Of a stretch of 39,612 nt of DNA, positions 25,381-35,246 are shown in pieces. Source of the stretch: Mesorhizobium sp. L2C084A000. Its GTDB lineage: Bacteria; Pseudomonadota; Alphaproteobacteria; Rhizobiales; Rhizobiaceae. Each line of letters opens with the position of its first letter. Within the stretch, counting starts at the first letter, position 1. A program made the position numbers and the translations under genes. The stretch covers positions 331,666 through 371,277 of the forward strand of contig NZ_AYWX01000006.1 in the NCBI RefSeq assembly GCF_000502875.1, read 5' to 3'. The notes beneath the pieces are model-generated. The model saw only the letters and a program-made list of their open reading frames with translations. It ran no database searches and was not told the DNA's origin.

Positions 25381-26108
25381 TCGCAGCCGGCGGCGCGGAG
25401 GCGGTGGATGCACCTTGCCGTCCTGACCCGGCAGAATTCATCAGAACGAACATGCGCCTCGCCCCGGTGCCGTCGGTGCCTGAGATCCAGCTTTATACAC
25501 CGCATCCGGCCAGTGGCCTGAGACGGCTCATAGATCCGCACCAAAGCGCTGGCGACGATGACGACACGATCGAGGCGGACAACGATGGACCACCCGAGCC
25601 GCAGCCGCCTTACTGGGCTTATGTGTGGGCCGGCGGCGCGGTGATTGCGCGCCACATACTGGATCATCCGCAAACGGTAGCCGGCCGCCGCGTGCTCGAC
25701 CTTGGTGCCGGTTCCGGCCTTGTCGGCATTGCCGCCGCCATGGCCGGCGCGCGCGAAGTCATCGCCGCCGAGATAGACCGCAACGGCGTTGCCGCGATCG
25801 GCCTCAACGCAACGGCCAACGGCGTCGCCATCACCGTGATCGGAGACGATATCACCAGGGGTTCGCCACCTGCGGTCGACCTCGTGCTTGCCGGCGATGT
25901 CTTCTACAGCCAAGGCGTCGCCGACCGCGTCATGCCTTTTTTCGAACGCTGCCTGAATGCCGGCATCGAGGTCCTGGTCGGCGACCCCGGCCGCGCCTAC
26001 CTGCCACGATCACGGCTGCGCCTGCTCGCCGAATACAAGGTGCCGGATTTCGGCCAGGCGAAAGACAGCGCGCTGCAGCCGAGCGGTGTCTTTCGCTTCG
26101 AGGGCTGA
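25377..26108 (+). CDS. Class I SAM methyltransferase, ETF-beta lysine methyltransferase-like
   Basis: The ATG at 25377 overlaps the fadD stop (ATGA), giving 243 residues; an internal ATG at 25452 is an alternative start. The SAM motif I is VLDLGAGSGLVG (106-117), followed by an acidic motif II (AAEIDRNG) and a post-motif segment VDLVLAGDVFY. The N-terminal FIRTNMRLAPVPSVPEIQLYTPHPASGL and the PYWAYVWAGG block match bacterial homologues of ETFBKMT/METTL20, which methylate lysines on the beta subunit of electron transfer flavoprotein. It is often mislabelled as nicotinamide N-methyltransferase. Coupling to an acyl-CoA ligase gene fits a role in fatty acid oxidation. Confidence 0.82.
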   Translation: MIAAGGAEAVDAPCRPDPAEFIRTNMRLAPVPSVPEIQLYTPHPASGLRRLIDPHQSAGDDDDTIEADNDGPPEPQPPYWAYVWAGGAVIARHILDHPQTVAGRRVLDLGAGSGLVGIAAAMAGAREVIAAEIDRNGVAAIGLNATANGVAITVIGDDITRGSPPAVDLVLAGDVFYSQGVADRVMPFFERCLNAGIEVLVGDPGRAYLPRSRLRLLAEYKVPDFGQAKDSALQPSGVFRFEG

Positions 26109-26134
26109 CGAGGCGGCCGCGTCTACCGACGGGA

Positions 26135-26862
26135 TCAGATCGTCTCCTTGACCCGCGCCGAGAGAAAATCCGGCAGATCGGCAACGGAATCCAGGATGGC
26201 GTCGGCAATGCCGGCCAGCGATTCGCGGGTTCCGGTGCCGGAGAGCACGCCGACCGCCAGCCCGCAGCCGCCGGCACGCGCCATTTCGAGGTCGTGGCGG
26301 TTGTCGCCGACCATGGCGATTTCCGCCGGCCTGAGGCCTGTGAGATCGCTGAAGGCCAGGATCGTGTCGGGCGCGGGCTTCGGATTGGCCACCGCGTCGT
26401 AGCCATAGGCCGCGTCGAACAATTGGGCGACGCCGAGCGTCACCAGCGTCTTTTCCGCGCCGCTGGTCGAATCGTTGGTGGCGACGCCAAGCCGGTAGGA
26501 CTTCCTGTGCAGTGCCGTCAGCGTGTCGATGATGCCCGGCAGCGCCACGGCCATCGCCGAGCCTTGTACGGAGGTGATCTCGTTGAAGCGGGCAACCGCG
26601 AGCATCTGGTCCTCGTTGGACAGGCGCGGAAACCACAATTCGACGACGTCGAGATTGGTGCCGGAGGCAAATATCGAGTCAGGCTTAAAGCGCTTGTTGG
26701 CGAAATCGAAGCCGGCGGCGGCCAGCAGCCTGTCGGCTTTCCAGCGATCGCCTTCAGACGCATCCATGGCCATGAAGTCGGCAACGCCGAGCCAGGTGGC
26801 GTTGAAGTCGACAAGCGTGCCGTCCTTGTCGAACAATATTCCCTTGATGTCTGCCAAACTTT

Positions 26863-26866
<4 letters not shown>
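26135..26866 (-). CDS. HAD-family phosphatase (phosphoglycolate phosphatase-like)
   Basis: The GTG at 26866 overlaps the pgi stop (GTGA) and gives 243 residues; a TTG at 26857, eight bases after GGAG, is an equally good alternative. HAD motif I is [10 protein letters not shown] with Asp13 and Asp15; motif II is the Thr in VATNDST; motif III includes the Lys of NPKPAPD; motif IV is [13 protein letters not shown] helical cap lies between motifs I and II. Members dephosphorylate phosphoglycolate or other small phosphates. Coupling to pgi suggests housekeeping of sugar phosphates, without fixing the substrate. Confidence 0.88.
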
Positions 26867-28506
<1,640 letters not shown>

Positions 28507-28735
28507 TGCCAAACTCCGAGACCTCGAGCCATCATTACGGACCGGATGTTTCCGGCGCGTGTCGTCGCGACAATCTATCGGGCCGAACTCCACCCGTTTC
28601 AATGCGCAGCGATGACGCACGGAGTCACGCAGCTATGCCGCGGCGCAGCATCAAAATGGCGTGAAGGATCACTGGCATAAATCCCAACGATCAGAAAAAT
28701 TGATTGGCGCAACCCCTTGTGCCACGGTTACGTTC

Positions 28736-28748
28736 GGCTGGTCCAGCC
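28736..28748. promoter_or_regulatory. Palindrome upstream of the MocR gene, candidate autoregulatory site
   Basis: GGCTGGTCCAGCC is a perfect dyad around a central T, 34 bases before the ATG at 28783. A further GGCTGGCC lies at 28759-28766. The CTGG/CCAG theme recurs before mttB (30347-30375). Confidence 0.4.
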
Positions 28749-28782
28749 AAACGAAAAAGGCTGGCCATCGAGGAAATCTCCC

Positions 28783-30276
28783 ATGCCACAGCGAAACGAC
28801 ACGGCGATATGGTCCGGCCTGTTCCGGATTTCGGCTGAATCCGGCCAAACCCTGCAGGCGCAGATCCGCCAAGCCATCGTGGCCGCCATTCTCGACCGCC
28901 AGATCGCCGCTTCGATGCCGCTTCCTTCCTGCCGGATCCTGGCCGAAAAACTCGGCGTGGCGCGCGGAACCGTGGTGCTGGCATTCCAGCAGCTCGTCGA
29001 CCAGGGTTTCCTGGTGGCGCGCGAGCGGCGTGGCCATTTCGTCAATCCCGATGTGCTGGCGACGCCGGCCAAGCCGCACCAGAAGGCGCCCGACCAGGCC
29101 AACGAGATCGACTGGAAGGCACGCCGCAAGATCTTCGCCAGCGACATGCCGCCGCCGGCCAAGCACGAGAACTGGATCAAGTCGTCCTACCCCTTCGTCT
29201 ACGGCCAGTTCGATCCGGCGCTGTTCCCTACCGCCGAATGGCGCGAGTGCAACCGCATGGCGCTGGCGGTGTTGGAAATCCGCAACTGGGCGTCCGACAT
29301 GGTCGACCGTGACGATCCGCTGCTGATCGAGCAGATCCAGGCGCGGCTCCTGCCCCGGCGCGGCATCTTCGCCAATCCCGACGAGATCATCGTCACGCTG
29401 GGCGCCCAGAACGCGCTCTACATGCTGGCGACGCTGCTGATGTCCAAAGGCTCCAAGGTGGCGATGGAGGACCCCGGCTACCCCGACGCCCGCTCGATCT
29501 TCCGCCTTGCGGGCGCGGAGATACAGCCGGTGCCGGTCGACCAGTCCGGCATCGTAACCGCTTCTATTCCCAATGATTCCGGCTTCGTCTTCGTCACGCC
29601 CAGCCATCATTGCCCGACCATGGTGCCGTTGTCGGCTGAGCGGCGGCAGGATCTTCTGGCGCGAGCCAACCGCTACAACCAGATCATCATCGAGGATGGC
29701 TATGACAGCCAGCTTCTCGACGAGGCACCGCAGCAAGCGCTGAAGAGCCTCGATCGCTCCGGCCGCGTGGTCTATGTCGGCTCGATGTCCAAGACGCTGG
29801 CTCCCGGCCTGCGGCTCGGCTACATCGTGGCGTCCGCGGGACTGATCGCGGAACTCAGGGCGCTGCGCCGCTTCATGCTGCGTCATCCGCCGGCGAACAA
29901 CCAGCGCGCCGTCGCGCTGTTCCTGTCGCTCGGCCACCACGAGGCGCTGGTGCGGCGGCTGTCGTCGGCCTTCGACGAACGGCGCAAGCGGCTGGTCCAT
30001 GCGATTTCCGCCTTCCTGCCGGAATGGCGCTCGACCGATTCGGCCGGCGGCACGTCGCTGTGGCTCGAAGGGCCGCGCGGCACCGATTCGCGCGGGCTGG
30101 CCGAGGCAGCGGCCTCGCGCAGCGTCATCATCGAGCCAGGCGACCGTTTCTTCGATCGCACTGAAAAGCCTTCGCGTTTCATGCGGCTGGGCATCTCGTC
30201 GATCGCACTGCAGCACATCGAGCCAGGCATTCGCGAACTGGCCACGGCCGCCGGACGCAGACCCGCAGCCGCCTGA
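28783..30276 (+). CDS. MocR-type (GntR/aminotransferase) PLP-dependent transcriptional regulator
   Basis: The ATG at 28783 follows GAGGA and gives 497 residues, the usual MocR length; an ATG at 28717 would add 22 poorly conserved residues. Residues about 14-85 form the GntR winged helix (LPSCRILAEKLGVARGTVVLAF, then QGFLVARERRGHFV). Residues 110-490 are a class I aminotransferase-like domain with Lys337 in GSMSKTLAPGLRLGY for PLP. MocR proteins sense amino compounds or PLP and often activate neighbouring genes. The mttB-Rieske pair downstream in the same direction is the obvious target. A terminator follows, so the regulator is not simply cotranscribed with them. Confidence 0.93.
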   Translation: MPQRNDTAIWSGLFRISAESGQTLQAQIRQAIVAAILDRQIAASMPLPSCRILAEKLGVARGTVVLAFQQLVDQGFLVARERRGHFVNPDVLATPAKPHQKAPDQANEIDWKARRKIFASDMPPPAKHENWIKSSYPFVYGQFDPALFPTAEWRECNRMALAVLEIRNWASDMVDRDDPLLIEQIQARLLPRRGIFANPDEIIVTLGAQNALYMLATLLMSKGSKVAMEDPGYPDARSIFRLAGAEIQPVPVDQSGIVTASIPNDSGFVFVTPSHHCPTMVPLSAERRQDLLARANRYNQIIIEDGYDSQLLDEAPQQALKSLDRSGRVVYVGSMSKTLAPGLRLGYIVASAGLIAELRALRRFMLRHPPANNQRAVALFLSLGHHEALVRRLSSAFDERRKRLVHAISAFLPEWRSTDSAGGTSLWLEGPRGTDSRGLAEAAASRSVIIEPGDRFFDRTEKPSRFMRLGISSIALQHIEPGIRELATAAGRRPAAA

Positions 30277-30297
30277 TCCATCGTTGATCTCTCGTGA

Positions 30298-30330
30298 CCG
30301 GAGCCGCTCGCAGCGGCTCCGGTATTTTAG
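30298..30330 (+). terminator. Rho-independent terminator after the MocR gene
   Basis: CCGGAGCCGCT and AGCGGCTCCGG form a perfect 11-bp stem with loop CGC, followed by TATTTTAG. It starts 22 bases after the MocR stop. Confidence 0.88.
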
Positions 30331-30346
30331 TTCTGGCACATGGAAC

Positions 30347-30375
30347 TGGGCCAGCTGGCCCATAGGATGGGCCAG
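30347..30375. promoter_or_regulatory. Palindrome plus direct repeat upstream of mttB, candidate MocR operator
   Basis: TGGGCCAGCTGGCCCA (30347-30362) is a perfect 16-base palindrome, and TGGGCCAG is repeated at 30368-30375. It therefore holds two direct half-sites and one inverted one, an arrangement known for several MocR targets. It lies about 170 bases before the mttB ATG, directly after the terminator. Confidence 0.5.
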
Positions 30376-30546
30376 TGCCGGCGGCATAGTCGGCGTCAGG
30401 GGAAGAAGCAGGCCGATGGTGGACCAACCGCCACGAGTTCCTGCCGACGAAGGTGGAGTGCTTCCATGCCAGTGGCTGTCGAACAGCAGGACACGCCGGC
30501 GAACCGTCGTCCACAACGCTCCGGTCTTCGCGAAACAGGACATGCC

Positions 30547-32055
30547 ATGCGATCATCTCCCCTGGTGGAGGATACCAGACCACAGCACAAGGCCATCGAG
30601 GGCGGCGGCTACGGGCCGCTGCGCGGGGATGACCGCGAGCGTATCCACGAAGGCGTGCTGACGCTTCTGGAGACAGTGGGTTTCGCCAACGCCATTCCTT
30701 CCTGCATAAAGGTACTGACCAAGGTGGGGGCGGTCCATGGCGACGATGGCCGGGTCCGCTTTCCGCGCGCGCTCGTGCTCGACACCATCAAGCGGGCGGC
30801 ACGACATTTCACACTTCATGGCCAGGCCCCCAGGCACGACATGGTGGTCCAGGGCAAGCGCGTGCACTACGGCACGGCAGGCATCGCCGTGCACCTGGTG
30901 GATATCGAAAAACGCGAGTACCGCGAGTCCAAGCTGCAGGATATTTATGATGCCGCCCGCATCGTCGATGGGCTGGACAACATCCATTTCTTCCAGCGGC
31001 CGATGGTGGCGCGCGACATCGCCGATCCGCTCGAGATGGATTTCAACACGCTTTATGCCTGTGTGATGGGAACATCGAAGCACGTCGGAACATCCTTCAC
31101 CGTGCGTGAGAACGTGAAGCCTGCGCTTGAAATGCTGTACGCCATCGCCGGCGGCGAGGAGAATTTCCGCGCCCGGCCATTCGTTTCCAACTCCAACTCA
31201 TTCGTCGTGCCGCCGATGAAATTCGCCGAGGATGCCTGCGGCGTGCTTGAGGCCTGCGTTGAAGGCGGCATCCCGATCCTGCTGCTGTCGACCGGCCAGT
31301 CCGGCACCACGGCACCCGCGGCGATGGTCGGCGCCGTCGTGCAGACGGTGGCCGAAGTGCTGGCCGGCCTGGTCTATGTCAACGCGCTCAAGCCCGGCCA
31401 TCCGGCGATCTTCGGCGCCTGGCCGTTCATGTCGGACCTGCGCACCGGCGCCATGGCGGGCGGGTCGGCCGAGCAGTCGGTGGCAACGGCGGCCTGTGCC
31501 CAGATGGCGCAATTCTACGACCTGCCCGGCGGCTCCGCCGCCGGCATGACTGATTCGAAATTGCCCGATATTCAGTCCGGCTACGAAAAAGGCATCACCA
31601 ATGTGATGGCCGGCCTCTCCGGCCTCAACCTCGTCTACGAGGCGGCCGGCATGCATGCCTCGCTGCTCGGCTTCTGCCTGGAGAGCCTGGTCATCGACAA
31701 CGACATGCTCGGTCATTGCCTGGGCTGCGCGCGTGGCATCGACGTGACCGACGAGGCCCTGTCGATCGACAGCATCGCCGAGGTCTGCCTCAAGGGTCCG
31801 GGCCACTATCTCGACAACGAACAAACGCTCAAGCTGATGCAGACCGAGCACTTCTATCCCGCCCTCGGCGATCGTTCCTCGCCGAAGGAATGGAACGAAA
31901 AGGGCCGGCCTGATATATTGCTGCGTGCGATCACCGAGAAGAAACGCATTCTTGCCGAACGATTTCCGCCCCATGTGCCAAAACAGGTCGACGACAGATT
32001 GCGTGCCCGTTTCGGCAACCTGATCCACCTGCCGCGCACGCAAATGGGCGGCTGA
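30547..32055 (+). CDS. Trimethylamine methyltransferase (MttB) family protein, non-pyrrolysine type
   Basis: The ATG at 30547 has AGGA about nine bases upstream and gives 502 residues, the MttB-superfamily size; the open frame upstream to 30340 has no plausible start and crosses the operator. Family blocks are GTSFTVRENVKPALEMLYAIAGG, NSNSFVVPPMKFAEDA, GTTAPAAMVGAVVQTVAEVLAG and the glycine-rich GSAAGMTDSKLPDIQSGYEKG. There is no in-frame amber codon, so it is a non-Pyl homologue. Such enzymes (for example the glycine betaine methyltransferase MtgB) move a methyl group from a quaternary amine to a corrinoid protein. No corrinoid protein is encoded in the window. The 22-base gap to the Rieske gene indicates an operon. 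Confidence 0.88.
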   Translation: MRSSPLVEDTRPQHKAIEGGGYGPLRGDDRERIHEGVLTLLETVGFANAIPSCIKVLTKVGAVHGDDGRVRFPRALVLDTIKRAARHFTLHGQAPRHDMVVQGKRVHYGTAGIAVHLVDIEKREYRESKLQDIYDAARIVDGLDNIHFFQRPMVARDIADPLEMDFNTLYACVMGTSKHVGTSFTVRENVKPALEMLYAIAGGEENFRARPFVSNSNSFVVPPMKFAEDACGVLEACVEGGIPILLLSTGQSGTTAPAAMVGAVVQTVAEVLAGLVYVNALKPGHPAIFGAWPFMSDLRTGAMAGGSAEQSVATAACAQMAQFYDLPGGSAAGMTDSKLPDIQSGYEKGITNVMAGLSGLNLVYEAAGMHASLLGFCLESLVIDNDMLGHCLGCARGIDVTDEALSIDSIAEVCLKGPGHYLDNEQTLKLMQTEHFYPALGDRSSPKEWNEKGRPDILLRAITEKKRILAERFPPHVPKQVDDRLRARFGNLIHLPRTQMGG

Positions 32056-32077
32056 CCGGAGACGAGTTCGTGCAGCC

Positions 32078-33349
32078 ATGCAGCCACCACCCAGGATCAA
32101 CCATCGGGCAGAACGACAAATGAGTGTGCATCCTATCCAGCAAGCCCACACAGACGGCGACGCGATCGATCGGCTGGTGGCATCTCATCGGCCAGGTCAC
32201 GGCCTGGTGCGTGCCTTCTATCATGACCAGGCAATCTTCGAGCGCGACATGGAACGTGTCTTTCGCCGCCACTGGCACTGCCTGGCCCATGCCAGCGTCA
32301 TCGCGAACCCGGGCGATTTCGAGCTGTTCAAACTGGGCGACGAGGCGGTCATCCTGACACGCGGCATGGATGGCACCGTGCATGCCATGCTCAATGTCTG
32401 CCGCCACCGCGGCGCCGAGGTCTGCACCAAGGAAAAGGGCAACGCGAAGATGTTCGTGTGCCCCTACCACGCCTGGAGCTATTCCAATGACGGCTCATTG
32501 CGCGCTGCCCGCCTGATGCCGAAGGATTTCGACCGCTCGGCGCACGGGCTGAAGAAGCTTCATGTCCGCGTCGCCTCCGGGCTGGTCTTCATTTCCTTCG
32601 CCGAGACGCCGCTCGATTTCGATCCGATCGAACAGTCGCTGCGCACGAGTTGCGGCCAATATGGCTGGGGCGACGCCAAGGTGGCGTATCGTCAGTCCTA
32701 TCCGCTCGACGCCAACTGGAAGCTCGCCGTCGAGAACTATGTCGAATGCTACCATTGCGGACCGGCGCATCCGGAATATTCGCAGACGCATGCGCTGGAA
32801 AAACCGGCCGAGATGATCGAGCAGCTCAATGCGGCGATGGAGCAGCGCACCTGCGCGCTCGGCATCGAGATCGGCAGCGCCAACCGCTGGCAGAACTCGG
32901 CGGCCGGTCAGGAAGCAATCGACACCTTCCGCTACGCGCTCTATGACGGCGTTTCGAGCGGCAGCCAGGACGGCTCTCCGGTGGCCCCGCTGATGGGCCG
33001 CTTCACCGACTATGACGGTGGCGTCACTTCCATCCATCTCGGCGGCACGACCTTTCTCGTCTGCTATCCCGATCACGGCATGATCTACCGATTCATCCCG
33101 AAAACGGCTGGTACATGCGAGATGGAACTGATCTGGCTGGTGCGCGGCGACGCGGTCGAGGGTCAGGATTACGATCTGGAGAAGCTGACCTGGCTATGGA
33201 AGGTCACCACCGACGAAGACAAGAAGATCATCGAGCACACCGCGCGCGGCGTGCGCTCGCACTATTTCGTGCCCGGACCTATCGCGCCGATGGAATACAA
33301 CGAACTGCGCTACATCGGCTGGTATCTCGAGGAGATCAGCCGGGCCTGA
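32078..33349 (+). CDS. Rieske non-haem iron oxygenase, alpha subunit (quaternary-amine demethylase type)
   Basis: The ATG at 32078 gives 423 residues; the ATG at 32120 (409 residues) is an equally possible start. The Rieske centre is Cys108-x-His110 and Cys128-x2-His131 (CRHRG, CPYHAW). The mononuclear iron site has His226 and His231 in NYVECYHCGPAHPEY. The ECYHC form, with Glu in place of the usual bridging Asp, is what I know from carnitine (CntA), glycine betaine (GbcA) and stachydrine (Stc2) monooxygenases. It probably removes a methyl group or cleaves a C-N bond in a quaternary ammonium compound using O2. The partner reductase is not next to it. Confidence 0.9.
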   Translation: MQPPPRINHRAERQMSVHPIQQAHTDGDAIDRLVASHRPGHGLVRAFYHDQAIFERDMERVFRRHWHCLAHASVIANPGDFELFKLGDEAVILTRGMDGTVHAMLNVCRHRGAEVCTKEKGNAKMFVCPYHAWSYSNDGSLRAARLMPKDFDRSAHGLKKLHVRVASGLVFISFAETPLDFDPIEQSLRTSCGQYGWGDAKVAYRQSYPLDANWKLAVENYVECYHCGPAHPEYSQTHALEKPAEMIEQLNAAMEQRTCALGIEIGSANRWQNSAAGQEAIDTFRYALYDGVSSGSQDGSPVAPLMGRFTDYDGGVTSIHLGGTTFLVCYPDHGMIYRFIPKTAGTCEMELIWLVRGDAVEGQDYDLEKLTWLWKVTTDEDKKIIEHTARGVRSHYFVPGPIAPMEYNELRYIGWYLEEISRA

Positions 33350-33395
33350 ACGGTTCGGCTGCCTTAGGAGGATCAGGCAGATCTTGCCTTTCGCG

Positions 33396-33794
33396 TCATT
33401 CCGCGCTGAGCCCGTATCGGTCGACGACTTCGGGGTTGATGAGCTTGGCATGCAGTGTCATCAGCACGATCTGCGCGTCGAGGCTGTCGCCGGTTTCAAG
33501 CGCCGCCTCGATGCGGCGCTCGGCTTCCAGCGTCCGCTGATGGCCATTGGCTTGCTCGAAGGTTTCGGGACCCGCGATGCAATAGCTGCATAATTGTGCC
33601 ACCGACGCATAGGTACCCCGTGGCGGCTCGTCGGGCCAGCGATCCTTCATGAGATTGACCAGGGTAAGCTTCACGCCCTCCGGCACAAGGGCTGGATGCA
33701 GATCCGCGCCGCGCAATGCATCGTCGAGCTGCCTCAAGTCGCCCGAGCGGCCGAACATTCCGAGGAAGCCGAGGGAAGAGCGCCGTCCGGCCAT
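33396..33794 (-). CDS. Small conserved protein of unknown function, next to chrA
   Basis: The ATG at 33794 follows GGAAGGAAA and gives 132 residues. I recall similar hypothetical proteins from Rhizobiales and Rhodobacterales, recognisable by GRSGDLRQLDDALR near the start and LEAGDSLDAQ-like and INPEVVDRYGLS segments near the end. No signal peptide, membrane segment or metal motif is visible. The sequence is mostly helical by composition. It lies 63 bases after chrA on the same strand, across a weak GCCCAC/GTGGGC hairpin (33814-33832), so cotranscription with chrBA is possible. No function can be assigned. Confidence 0.7.
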   Translation of the reverse strand: MAGRRSSLGFLGMFGRSGDLRQLDDALRGADLHPALVPEGVKLTLVNLMKDRWPDEPPRGTYASVAQLCSYCIAGPETFEQANGHQRTLEAERRIEAALETGDSLDAQIVLMTLHAKLINPEVVDRYGLSAE

Positions 33795-33857
33795 GATGTT
33801 TCCTTCCGTTCCAGCCCACTTAGGTGGTGGGCAAGCGAATTACAAAGGCGGTGCTAT

Positions 33858-35246
33858 CTAACCAGCCGCCGCCAGCAAGACCCCTGCAAGGGCGGATAGC
33901 GCGAGTGTCGGCAGCATGCCGATCTTCAGCTTCAGGATGGCGATCATGGCGGCACCCGAAAGCAAGGCCGCACGCCAGTCGATCGACGAAAGCACCGGCA
34001 CATTCATGCCAAGACCCGTCGCATGCACCTCACGGAAGATGACGTGCAAGCCAAACCATAGGGCCAGATTCATAATCACCCCGACAATTGCGGCGGTGAT
34101 CGCGCCCAGTGCGGCCGACAGTGCCTTGTTGCCGCGCAACGCCTCGATGTAGGGCGCCCCGAGGAATATCCAGAAAAAGCAGGGCGTGAACGTCACCCAC
34201 AGGGTGAGCAACGCCCCCAGCGATCCGGCAAGCAACGGGTCCAGCGAGCCGGAATGGCGGAACGCGGCGATGAAGCCGACGAACTGCAGCACTAGGATGA
34301 GCGGCCCCGGCGTCGTTTCGGCAAGCCCAAGGCCATCAACCATTTCACCAGGGGCCAGCCAGCCGAAGGACTGGACGGCTGCCTGCGCGACATAGGCGAG
34401 GACCGCATAGGCGCCACCGAAGGTGACGACAGCCATCAGGCTGAAGAACCGGCCTATCTCGGTCCAGACGCTTGCGGAGCCGGTGAACCACCAGATCAAA
34501 AGAACAGGCCCGAGCCAGATCGGCAGCCAGATGGCGACGGTGCGCGGTGCATGCCATCTGGTCGGTTTGACATGGGCCAGTTCGCCACGCTCGAACATCA
34601 GGTCGACCGCTCCCTTGAAGTCGGCAACACCGTCCTTGCCATGGGCCGAGCCGGAAAACAGGCCGGGAGCAATGCGATCCCCCAGCCATCCCGTCAGGCC
34701 GGCGAACAGGACGATGAGCGGAAACGGCACATTCAACGCATAGATGGCAATGAACGCCGCGACCGCGATCGACACCATGACCGGGTTTTTCAGGGCGCGT
34801 CGCCCGATCCGGATCACCGCCTCGATGACGATGGCGAGCACCGCCGCCTTGACCCCGAAAAACAGCGCCGCGACGAGCGGCATGTCGCCGTAGAGCATGT
34901 AAAGGCTGCTCAAGACGAGCATGACGAGCGCGCCCGGGAAGACGAACAGGATGCCGGCGACAAGGCCGCCGATCGTCCTGTGCAGCAGCCAGCCGACATA
35001 GATGGCGAGTTGCTGGGCTTCCGGGCCAGGCAGCAACATGCAGTAGTTCAACGCATGCAGGAAGCGCTGTTCACCGATCCAGCGCCGGTCCTCGACCAGC
35101 TCCTTGTGCATCAGCGCGATCTGCCCGGCAGGTCCGCCGAAGCTGAGCAATCCGATCCTCGCCCAGACCTTCGTGGCTTCCGCGAAGGTCGGCGCAGCCG
35201 GCGGCTCGACGGCCACCGCCTTGTTGTCGGGGACAAGAATGGTCAT
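33858..35246 (-). CDS. chrA: Chromate efflux transporter ChrA (CHR family, long form)
   Basis: The 462 residues hold two homologous CHR halves. The first begins at about residue 25 with VWARIGLLSFGGPAGQIALMHKELV and contains NYCMLLPGPEAQQLAIYVGW. The second carries FGGAYAVLAYVAQAAV and the GLAETTPGPLILVLQFVGF block. These FGG and PGP motifs define the chromate transporter family. About ten to twelve hydrophobic segments are visible. It exports chromate, or possibly sulfate-like oxyanions, using the membrane potential. The start ATG overlaps the chrB stop by four bases (ATGA). Confidence 0.95.
   Translation of the reverse strand: MTILVPDNKAVAVEPPAAPTFAEATKVWARIGLLSFGGPAGQIALMHKELVEDRRWIGEQRFLHALNYCMLLPGPEAQQLAIYVGWLLHRTIGGLVAGILFVFPGALVMLVLSSLYMLYGDMPLVAALFFGVKAAVLAIVIEAVIRIGRRALKNPVMVSIAVAAFIAIYALNVPFPLIVLFAGLTGWLGDRIAPGLFSGSAHGKDGVADFKGAVDLMFERGELAHVKPTRWHAPRTVAIWLPIWLGPVLLIWWFTGSASVWTEIGRFFSLMAVVTFGGAYAVLAYVAQAAVQSFGWLAPGEMVDGLGLAETTPGPLILVLQFVGFIAAFRHSGSLDPLLAGSLGALLTLWVTFTPCFFWIFLGAPYIEALRGNKALSAALGAITAAIVGVIMNLALWFGLHVIFREVHATGLGMNVPVLSSIDWRAALLSGAAMIAILKLKIGMLPTLALSALAGVLLAAAG

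Noticed and set aside
23386..25413. Long open frame on the minus strand opposite fadD
   Set aside because: Its product is His/Arg/Asp-rich with no recognisable domain. It is the mirror of a GC-rich coding strand, while fadD shows full family motifs.
28669..30543. Long minus-strand open frame opposite the MocR gene
   Set aside because: No domain is visible and it spans a clear terminator and promoter region; the MocR gene explains the sequence.
30547..32055. Pyrrolysine-containing MttB
   Set aside because: The frame has no internal TAG and is full length without one, so it is a non-Pyl homologue.
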